Source: an uncultured Acetatifactor sp. | GTDB lineage: Bacteria > Bacillota > Clostridia > Lachnospirales > Lachnospiraceae | Length of the DNA stretch: 64,000 nucleotides | NCBI GenBank assembly: GCA_910580225.1 | Contig: CAJTXE010000006.1 | Location: 4,532-68,531 of the forward strand | Reading direction: 5' to 3' | Shown: piece by piece, positions 16,548 through 22,930 of the stretch | How the letters are laid out: each line of letters begins with the position of its first letter | Position numbering within the stretch: the first letter of the stretch is position 1 | Notes under the pieces: generated by a model | Database searches by the model: none | What the model saw: the letters and a program-made list of their open reading frames with translations, nothing else | Told to the model about the DNA's origin: nothing | Made by a program: the position numbers and the translations under genes

Positions 16548-18533
16548 ATGGCAAAAGAATCCACCAAGTGCCCCATGTGCGGCACAAAACTGAAACTGAT
16601 GGACGGACGGATGACCTGTAAAAAGTGCGGATACTACATACGCAGCCAGGCCGAGCAGACTTCCGGTCAAACCGGCGGAACCACCACCGGTACTTCACAG
16701 CAGACCGGTTACCAGGGCGGTGTCGGTTACAATTCCTCCGGTTCCGGTCAAACCGGTTCCTACAGCGGCAGCAAGCCCGGCTCCGGCTATTATACCGCCC
16801 CGAATAAGAACGGGGAAAGCAATCCTGTTGCGGCAATTGTGACAGCAGTGGTATTGGGTATCGTCTCTTTGGCGGCCCTGACAGGCATCATCCTCTTCCG
16901 CTCCGGCGCCCTGGAAAATCTGCTTCCTGACAGCAATGCTTCCAGTTCTTCCAGTCGTCGGCAGGAGACCGGCTCCGCTTCGGGAGAGGAACCCGCCCCC
17001 TCTGAAGAAGCCTCCGCCGTCACCGCCGTTGATGGCAGCACTGCCGATCCAAATCTGCCCAAAAGCGATTTCTTCCGTCAAGTGTCGGAAGCTGTCTGGG
17101 GAAAGGATTACCAGTCCATCACACCGGAAGAGTATGCCAGCCTCACAGCGCTGCAGATCAACCGGGATGAAAAGACCCTTTACTTCCAAATTGACAACGG
17201 AGATACCCAGTCTCTCACCTACCAGTATGATACGGGAATGATACTGTCCGACTTGTCCGCATTTTCCGGCCTGGAATGGTTCTCCATTGACGATGACCTG
17301 GAACCGGGTGATCTGGATGGCCTGCATTCTTTATATGGGGTCTATGCAGAGAATACCTTTAGAGAACTGGCAGATATCATCCCCCATCCTGAAAATATTA
17401 CGGATCTGGGCGTATATGACAGCATTTTCGAGAGATCCCTGAACGGAATTGAGTCTTTTCCCAATCTTCGGTATCTGGATCTGGAATATGAGTATGTGGA
17501 GGATATTTCTGCACTGTCACAGTTTCCTGACCTGGAAGGTCTGTTCCTGAGAGACTGTGATAAAATAAACGACTATAGCGTCCTGATGTCCTTAAACAGC
17601 ATGGAATCCCTGAGCATTCAGTCCTCCCAGCTGAAAAGCATTGACTTTATCCGGCAGATGCCTGGTTTGACCAGTTTCAGCATCGAAGATACCCAGGTTC
17701 CAAACCTGGACGCGCTGGAATCCTGCCCGGAACTTACCTATCTGTCTCTCATTGATAATACCGGTATAGACGATTATTCCGTAGTCGGATCTCTGACTCA
17801 GCTAAGCGAACTGGAACTGGAATTAAATTACGGCGGAACCTTACCATCCTTTGCAGATCTGACCCAGCTGCAGATGCTGTCCGTAAAATATGCCGGAGAT
17901 CTATCCCCTCTGAGAGATGCTGTCAATGTAACTTACCTCTCCCTGGAGGAATGCTCCGGCTGGGAACTGGAGGCCATCACAGCCATGCAGGGACTGACCA
18001 CCCTGATTATCAATGACTTCTCCTCCTACAGGGATTCGCTGGAACCGCTGACAAACCTTCCGAATCTGACCACCCTGAGCCTGGAGGACACGTCGGTATT
18101 CGGTAATATAGAGGAGATCTTCGGAATTCCCACACTGCAATACCTGTATCTGGATGAATGTCAGGTGGGACTGGATTTCAACAACCTGCCTGTGAATGAA
18201 ACACTGGAAATCTTATCCATGAACGACATCACCATTTTGCACGATCCCACCTATAATAACGGGGATGCTGTGAAGCTGTCGGATCATTATGACATGTTTG
18301 GACATTTTCCGAATCTGAAAGAGCTGTACCTGGCTTCCCTGAATCTGGACAGCATCGATTTTGTGGAAACCCTTCCGCTGCTGCAGTATCTGGATATTAC
18401 AGACAATAATGTCACCAGCTTAAAGCCCCTTGAATCCCTCAGTGATTTCCAGGCAGTATGGTGCGGTCAGAATACCATCCTGGAGAAGCTGCCGGAGGAC
18501 AGCAGCATCGCAGTTATCACCTCGGAACCCTAA
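16548..18533 (+). CDS. Membrane-anchored zinc-ribbon and leucine-rich-repeat protein
   Basis: A 661-residue modular protein. Residues 8-32 hold a zinc ribbon (CPMCG...CKKCG). Residues 35-90 are a Gly/Ser/Thr/Gln low-complexity linker. One hydrophobic helix lies at about 97-120 (AAIVTAVVLGIVSLAALTGIILF), followed by a Ser/Glu/Ala linker. From about residue 240 to the C-terminus come 12 or more leucine-rich repeats of the form L..L.L......I..L...P.L..L.L. The layout implies a cytoplasmic zinc ribbon and an exported LRR surface for binding proteins or glycans. The start at 16548 is the second ATG, with GAGG upstream; an ATG 12 bases earlier is possible. It is flanked by its own promoter and terminator, so it is monocistronic. 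The binding partner is unknown. Confidence 0.85.
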   Translation: MAKESTKCPMCGTKLKLMDGRMTCKKCGYYIRSQAEQTSGQTGGTTTGTSQQTGYQGGVGYNSSGSGQTGSYSGSKPGSGYYTAPNKNGESNPVAAIVTAVVLGIVSLAALTGIILFRSGALENLLPDSNASSSSSRRQETGSASGEEPAPSEEASAVTAVDGSTADPNLPKSDFFRQVSEAVWGKDYQSITPEEYASLTALQINRDEKTLYFQIDNGDTQSLTYQYDTGMILSDLSAFSGLEWFSIDDDLEPGDLDGLHSLYGVYAENTFRELADIIPHPENITDLGVYDSIFERSLNGIESFPNLRYLDLEYEYVEDISALSQFPDLEGLFLRDCDKINDYSVLMSLNSMESLSIQSSQLKSIDFIRQMPGLTSFSIEDTQVPNLDALESCPELTYLSLIDNTGIDDYSVVGSLTQLSELELELNYGGTLPSFADLTQLQMLSVKYAGDLSPLRDAVNVTYLSLEECSGWELEAITAMQGLTTLIINDFSSYRDSLEPLTNLPNLTTLSLEDTSVFGNIEEIFGIPTLQYLYLDECQVGLDFNNLPVNETLEILSMNDITILHDPTYNNGDAVKLSDHYDMFGHFPNLKELYLASLNLDSIDFVETLPLLQYLDITDNNVTSLKPLESLSDFQAVWCGQNTILEKLPEDSSIAVITSEP

Positions 18534-18555
18534 AATAAACCTTCCATGGTATCAG

Positions 18556-18587
18556 AAACCCCCTCCGCCTAAAGCGAAGGGGGTTTT
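18556..18587 (+). terminator. Terminator after the LRR gene
   Basis: AAACCCCCTCCGC and GCGAAGGGGGTTTT pair around CTAAA, forming a strong stem that ends in a T-run. It lies 22 bases past the stop codon and is near-symmetric, so it may also serve the antiporter gene on the other strand. Confidence 0.85.
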
Positions 18588-18620
18588 CAATTGATATAAC
18601 GATACATAGTTACCTATCAC

Positions 18621-19583
18621 TTATGCTGCTCCCAAAGTCAGGAATAAATATCCTGCATAGGCAGCCAGCAGCAGCATTCCCTGCCACTTTTGGAACTTTT
18701 GAAAAATCATGGCCGGAATAACCGCGATGCATCCCACAATCAAACATGCCGGCAAATCCAGTCTGGCCGAAGTCTCCGCAATGGGCAATGGCTTTCCGGA
18801 AACAAAAGCGCTGAGCGGCAGGATCAGGGTCAGGTCAATGATATTGGCACCCAAAATATTTCCCACAGACAGAGAGGACTGCTTCTTTGCGATGGCCGTG
18901 ATGGTGGTAATCAGTTCCGGAAGAGAAGTGCCTACAGCGATAATAGTCACACCGATGACCCTCTCCGGCACACCCACCATGGCAGCCAGTGCACTGCCGT
19001 TGTCCACCAATAAATCCGCTCCCCAGACAATGCCCACCGCTCCTACAGCAAATTTGATGAGATTAGACACCACTTCTTTCCGGCCGCTGATCTTCTTTTT
19101 GTTCCGTGTCCCGGCTTCCTCCTTCATGGAGCGCCTGGCTGAAGCGACATTTTCCCACAGAAACAGCCAGAAGATTACGATGAGAGCAGCTGAAATTGCC
19201 ATTCCTGTCTCTCCCTTTACGCCGGAGAGCACAATAAGACCTGCAGAAGCCAGCATCAGCACAGATTTGAACAGATAATCTCTCCGTTTGATCACAGCCG
19301 GCATACATACCAGAGATATCCCCATGATCAAACCGATATTTGCGGTCACACTGCCCACCGCATTGCCAATTGCCATATCCACACTTCCCCTGGCGGCGGC
19401 CATCACCGAAACCAGCATCTCAGGCAGCGTGGTGGCAAGACTGACAATTGTGGCGCCGATAATCAGCTTCGGTATGCCGCTGACCTCTGCGATCCAGGAA
19501 GCGGCGTCCACAAAGTAATCTCCGCCCTTCACAATAAATACAATCCCTACGAGAAATAAGAAAAGAATTATTGCCAGTTCCAT
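18621..19583 (-). CDS. Calcium/sodium antiporter (CaCA family, YrbG-like)
   Basis: A 320-residue cation exchanger with about 10 membrane helices. The two inverted alpha repeats that form the ion path are clear: SLATTLPEMLVSVMAAA with GNAVGS in the first half, and AVGTSLPELITTITAIA with VGNILGANIIDL in the second. A charged cytoplasmic loop (about residues 155-180, ARRSMKEEAGTRNKKK) separates them. The start is the ATG at 19583, with AAGAGG 9 bases upstream; the alternative at 19592 is less well spaced, and the open frame beyond is the riboswitch. The family exchanges Ca2+ or other divalent ions for Na+ or H+. The yybP-ykoY-like leader suggests Mn2+-responsive expression, so Mn2+ export is a reasonable hypothesis for this copy. 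Confidence 0.92.
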   Translation of the reverse strand: MELAIILFLFLVGIVFIVKGGDYFVDAASWIAEVSGIPKLIIGATIVSLATTLPEMLVSVMAAARGSVDMAIGNAVGSVTANIGLIMGISLVCMPAVIKRRDYLFKSVLMLASAGLIVLSGVKGETGMAISAALIVIFWLFLWENVASARRSMKEEAGTRNKKKISGRKEVVSNLIKFAVGAVGIVWGADLLVDNGSALAAMVGVPERVIGVTIIAVGTSLPELITTITAIAKKQSSLSVGNILGANIIDLTLILPLSAFVSGKPLPIAETSARLDLPACLIVGCIAVIPAMIFQKFQKWQGMLLLAAYAGYLFLTLGAA

Positions 19584-19618
19584 TTTTACCATCCTCTTTC
19601 TTTCGTATCCTCTCAAAT

Positions 19619-19693
19619 AAAAAGACCCATCCACAGCCTGGAGCAGCCTCCAGCCTACATGGCCCGTACAGCTCCTGACTATGTATGAGTCTT
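19619..19693 (-). terminator. Regulated terminator of the antiporter leader
   Basis: AAGACTCAT (19693-19685) can pair with ATGGGTCTT (19630-19622) over 9 base pairs, enclosing a CTGGAG/CTCCAG hairpin, with TTTTT at the 3' end. Its 5' arm contains the bases that close the riboswitch P1 helix, so aptamer and terminator are mutually exclusive. Confidence 0.65.
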
Positions 19694-19767
19694 GTTTTTT
19701 AAGACAAGACAGACCATCGGTCGAGTTTGTTGACTTGTCACGCTTCACGCGCTACTACTCCCTCACT
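19685..19767 (-). ncRNA. yybP-ykoY-like (Mn2+) riboswitch aptamer
   Basis: Read on the minus strand, AGTGAG (19767-19762) pairs with CTCAT (19689-19685) to close a helix. Immediately inside are GGAGTAG on the 5' side and CAAGA on the 3' side, which match the invariant inner-loop sequences of the yybP-ykoY class; AAGTCAACA resembles the other conserved loop. Between them are two hairpins, including GTCTTGT/ACAAGAC. The class is known to bind Mn2+ and to control metal exporters. Here it precedes a divalent cation antiporter, and the predicted logic is metal-bound aptamer, no terminator, gene on. I identified it from motifs and pairing only; a covariance-model search was not possible. Confidence 0.65.
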
Positions 19768-19788
19768 GTGCCTTTTCATTGTTTCTAT

Positions 19789-19817
19789 AATTTAACATAA
19801 CCTGTATGAACTGTCAA
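19789..19817 (-). promoter_or_regulatory. Promoter of the riboswitch-antiporter unit
   Basis: On the minus strand TTGACA (19817-19812) is followed after 17 bases by TAAATT (19794-19789). The -10 is weak, but placement 22 bases before the aptamer fits. Confidence 0.5.
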
Positions 19818-19835
19818 TAGTCTCCTGAAAATTGC

Positions 19836-20717
19836 TCAGGAAGACATGCGGTCCAGGATCAAAGCCGCCGCACCTGTCAGCCCCGCCAGATTGCCCAGGC
19901 TGGCCCGGCAGATCTCCACATGCCTCATATTGGGTGCTATCCGGAGCTTCACTTTCCTCTGTACTTCCTGCAGGATATATGACTGGGCCAGGATTCCGCC
20001 ACCCAACAGGATATGGGACGGATTAAAAATATGAACCAAAGTCACCAGTCCGTACACGATCTCATCAATCCATGCATCCACATTCTCTCTGACCTCTTTC
20101 CGTTCCATTGCTTCGAATATTTTCCGTCCGTTATCCAGCCCGGAATCGATTGTCTTCATTCGCCGGACCAGTGCCGTTGTGGAGGCATACTTTTCGTAAC
20201 ATCCGCTCCATACCTCATCCGGACGGCTTTCTTCCGGGTGAACCAGGATCCCGCCGAAACTCCCGCCCGCATGGCAGCTGCCCTGTCTGACCCTGCCGTC
20301 CATAACAATGGCACCTCCCACTCCGGTACCATAAGTCAGGCACAGAAAATCCGAAAGGCCCTTTGCCGCTCCGGCATACATTTCTCCCAGAGCAGCTGCA
20401 TTCACATCATTTTCCACCGCCACCGGCACATGGAACTCTTCTTCCAGAATTTCCTTCACCGGCATTCCTGTATACCCGGGAATATTCTCATTGGCATAAT
20501 GAATCCTTCCGGTCTCCGTATCCACCTGTCCCGCCGTGCTGACGCCAATTGCCTCAAACGGTCCGCAGGTATGCAGAATCTCTTTGACCCGTTCCATGAG
20601 TGCTCTGCCTCCCTCAGATGCATTGGTATCCCATTCCTGTACCATTCCAATTTCCGTTCCGTCCCAGATTCCGGACTTTATGGCTGTGCCGCCTATGTCA
20701 AGTACTGCAATCCTCAT
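19836..20717 (-). CDS. nanK: ROK-family sugar kinase, probable N-acetylmannosamine kinase
   Basis: A 293-residue ROK kinase. The N-terminal phosphate-binding loop DIGGTAIKSGIWD (about residues 7-19), the central VENDVNAAALGE with the catalytic aspartate and LTYGTGVGGAIV are clear family motifs. The usual ROK zinc cluster CxCGxxGC is reduced to WSGCYEKYAS, so zinc binding is doubtful. The next upstream gene encodes NanE, so the likely reaction is phosphorylation of N-acetylmannosamine to its 6-phosphate; glucokinase activity is the main alternative. The start codon at 20717 has only a weak AGGG nearby. A 221-base gap separates it from nanE, and I see no terminator in it. Confidence 0.82.
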   Translation of the reverse strand: MRIAVLDIGGTAIKSGIWDGTEIGMVQEWDTNASEGGRALMERVKEILHTCGPFEAIGVSTAGQVDTETGRIHYANENIPGYTGMPVKEILEEEFHVPVAVENDVNAAALGEMYAGAAKGLSDFLCLTYGTGVGGAIVMDGRVRQGSCHAGGSFGGILVHPEESRPDEVWSGCYEKYASTTALVRRMKTIDSGLDNGRKIFEAMERKEVRENVDAWIDEIVYGLVTLVHIFNPSHILLGGGILAQSYILQEVQRKVKLRIAPNMRHVEICRASLGNLAGLTGAAALILDRMSS

Positions 20718-20938
20718 TTTGTATTATCCCTGATTTCTCTTTATTCAATACGGGTTCCTCTGCTCTGTCTGTTCAGCCGGTCCTCCCGGACTCATCGAAG
20801 CGATTTCCCCTGTTTCCCCACCGGATCTCCCCTGCCTTGGACATACCGGCTGGATTTATCCTCCGTTTTCCCGGTATAACCTTCCCGGCCACAGATTCAT
20901 CGGCCTGCTCTCTTTTTCCGGTTTGGAGATACCGGCTG

Positions 20939-21649
20939 TCATACGGTTTGGATAGCGTCCATAAAACGCCTTGCAATCTCCAGAGGCCGCGTAATGGCAC
21001 CTCCCACAACGATGGCCCAGATTCCGGTACGAAGTGCCTCCGCCGCCTGTGCCGGATCATGAATCTTACCCTCCCCGATGACCGGGACACCTGCATCCCG
21101 GGCCAGACGACGCATCAATTCATAGTCCGGTCCGTCCGTCTTAGGAGAATAGGCAGTATAACCACTCATGGTAGTTCCCACAATATCCACTCCGCATTTT
21201 ACAGCATTCATCCCTTCTTCATAGGTAGAAATATCCGCCATCAGAATCAGCTCCGGATACTTGCTTCGAATCTCCGCCACAAATTCATTGATCGTCCTGC
21301 CGTCACCGCGCCTGCGCATGGTACAGTCCAGTGCCACCACATCGGATCCGGCCGCCACCAGATCATCCACTTCCTTCATGGTAGGGGTAATGTAACTTTC
21401 ATACCCTTCATACTGCACTTTCACCAGACCAATCACAGGCAGCCCGGTTTCTTTTTTAATCGCCACCACATCCCGGATACTGCTGGTACGGATAGCAGGA
21501 GAACCCGCCTGTTTCGCCGCCCGGGCCATCAGGTACATGATGGATTCTTCCTCCACATACAGAGGTTCTCCCGGAACTGCCTGACAGGATATAATCATCT
21601 TCCCATGGATTTTCTCTAATAAATCGTTTAGTTTCTTTTGCTTTTCCAT
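20939..21649 (-). CDS. nanE: N-acetylmannosamine-6-phosphate 2-epimerase
   Basis: NanE converts N-acetylmannosamine-6-phosphate to N-acetylglucosamine-6-phosphate in sialic acid and ManNAc catabolism, in the cytoplasm. The 236-residue TIM-barrel protein carries the expected IGLVKVQYEGYESYITPT, the catalytic lysine region, LDCTMRRRGDG, LMADISTYEEG and the diagnostic GTTMSGYT, ending with GGAITRP, the phosphate-binding loop. The ATG follows AAAGGAAG. It lies between the sialidase-like gene and the ROK kinase. Neither the nanA lyase nor a sialic acid transporter is in the window, so the pathway here is incomplete. Confidence 0.95.
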   Translation of the reverse strand: MEKQKKLNDLLEKIHGKMIISCQAVPGEPLYVEEESIMYLMARAAKQAGSPAIRTSSIRDVVAIKKETGLPVIGLVKVQYEGYESYITPTMKEVDDLVAAGSDVVALDCTMRRRGDGRTINEFVAEIRSKYPELILMADISTYEEGMNAVKCGVDIVGTTMSGYTAYSPKTDGPDYELMRRLARDAGVPVIGEGKIHDPAQAAEALRTGIWAIVVGGAITRPLEIARRFMDAIQTV

Positions 21650-21716
21650 TTATACTTCCTTTCTGCCGTATCCTGCGGCACACTCCAGGAAAACACATCC
21701 AAGTATGGATGCGTCC

Positions 21717-22808
21717 TCAGCCCCAGATTTCATTCAGCTGGGCCCGCTCGATTCTACGGATCCGGGTCTTTACCAGACAGCTGCCTTCCGGCCTGCCCCC
21801 TGCGCAATAGGCCAGCAGCAGAGCCTCCGCAGTAAAGTAAACGGCACAATAGCAATAGCCCCTGTCCTCTTCCCATTCGAATGCAATGGGCTCCGTAAAC
21901 GTCTTCCCGTCATCCTCACTCACTGCCAGTGCCAGGGGAGTTCTTCCTCCGGTAAAATATCCTGTCCTCTCTCTGCCATTGTATTCCGGAATCGGATTCC
22001 ACACTGCATAGAGCTTTCTGTCATCTGCCCGCTTCATGCACAGAGGACTGTTGGGAGAGGTAAACCGGGAAGGCTGACAAGCCGTCCAATTATTTCCGTC
22101 ATCCATGGAAAACATTTCATATTGACGCCCCAGCTCCGTTCTGGCCCAGCTCCAGATTACCCCGTTTTGCAGCTGAACCGCCCCCGGTTCCTGAAGCCCG
22201 GAAGTACAGTGGGCCGAATGCGGCATTGCCACTTTACCGGCGGCAGTCCGCCAGGTCCGGCCGTCATCATCCGAATAAAAATACATCGCCTCAGAACGAC
22301 TGTCAAAAAATCCCTCCCCTGCCCGATGGCTTGCCGCCGGGACCAGAATCCTTCCCGTGTCAAGACGTATCACCCGGTCATTATTCACTACAAAGAAGTC
22401 GTCCTGCGTGGAACAGCGAACCCTTTCTCCCCAGGTTCTGCCTCCGTCCGCTGAACGTCTCAGGAAAAATCTCGTCATGGTATATGTCATCCTGACCAGA
22501 TAGAAAAGCCCGATCTCACCGTTCTCCATCTGCAGCAAAGAAGGACACATCATATTCACGCCCCCTTCTCCTTCGCAGGTCAGAATAATCTCTCCCTCCC
22601 CAAAGGTTCTTCCTCCATCCATGGACCGCATCAGACACAGATCCGCATAAGCCTGGTCTGCCGGATCATTCCCGCGGAACCGACTGTATACAAACAATAT
22701 CCCGTCTGACTGTGTCTCCAGAAAGGTGCCTTCACTGTTCCTGGGATTCCCTGCCTGCACATCCGGCAGCAAATCACTCACCACAACCCCCAATTCCATC
22801 CGCTTCAT
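21717..22808 (-). CDS. BNR/Asp-box sialidase-superfamily protein, cytoplasmic
   Basis: A 363-residue six-bladed beta-propeller protein of the sialidase superfamily. At least five Asp-boxes are visible: SMDGGRTF, SADGGRTW, SDDDGRTW, SMDDGNNW and SEDDGKTF. The N-terminal arginine of the sialidase triad may lie in YSRFRGND. There is no signal peptide, so it works inside the cell, unlike secreted host-glycan sialidases. Its position beside nanE and a ROK kinase supports a role in processing imported sialylated or related oligosaccharides, but GH33 activity is an inference and other BNR hydrolases are possible. AAGGAGGAGAAGG precedes the ATG at 22808. A promoter with an overlapping palindrome lies 42-70 bases upstream. 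Confidence 0.82.
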   Translation of the reverse strand: MKRMELGVVVSDLLPDVQAGNPRNSEGTFLETQSDGILFVYSRFRGNDPADQAYADLCLMRSMDGGRTFGEGEIILTCEGEGGVNMMCPSLLQMENGEIGLFYLVRMTYTMTRFFLRRSADGGRTWGERVRCSTQDDFFVVNNDRVIRLDTGRILVPAASHRAGEGFFDSRSEAMYFYSDDDGRTWRTAAGKVAMPHSAHCTSGLQEPGAVQLQNGVIWSWARTELGRQYEMFSMDDGNNWTACQPSRFTSPNSPLCMKRADDRKLYAVWNPIPEYNGRERTGYFTGGRTPLALAVSEDDGKTFTEPIAFEWEEDRGYCYCAVYFTAEALLLAYCAGGRPEGSCLVKTRIRRIERAQLNEIWG

Positions 22809-22849
22809 AAACCTTCTCCTCCTTTTAGCCTGTCAGCTTTCTATCCTAA

Positions 22850-22878
22850 ATTGTACTCAATCCCGTACAATCTGTCAA
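22850..22878 (-). promoter_or_regulatory. Promoter with overlapping operator for the sialidase-nanE-nanK genes
   Basis: On the minus strand TTGACA (22878-22873), a 17-base spacer and TACAAT (22855-22850) form a near-consensus promoter. A perfect palindrome, TTGTAC-N8-GTACAA (22851-22870), covers the spacer and -10 box, the expected place for a repressor operator. Confidence 0.75.
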
Positions 22879-22930
22879 TCTTTTCTGCCTGTTTTCTTCT
22901 ATATCCTTCTCTTCTTCCCCTGCAGGTTGT

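Noticed and set aside
20718..20938. ATACCGG/CCGGTAT inverted repeat between nanK and nanE as a terminator
   Set aside because: The arms are only 7 bases with a long loop and no T-run, and the genes on both sides form one pathway.
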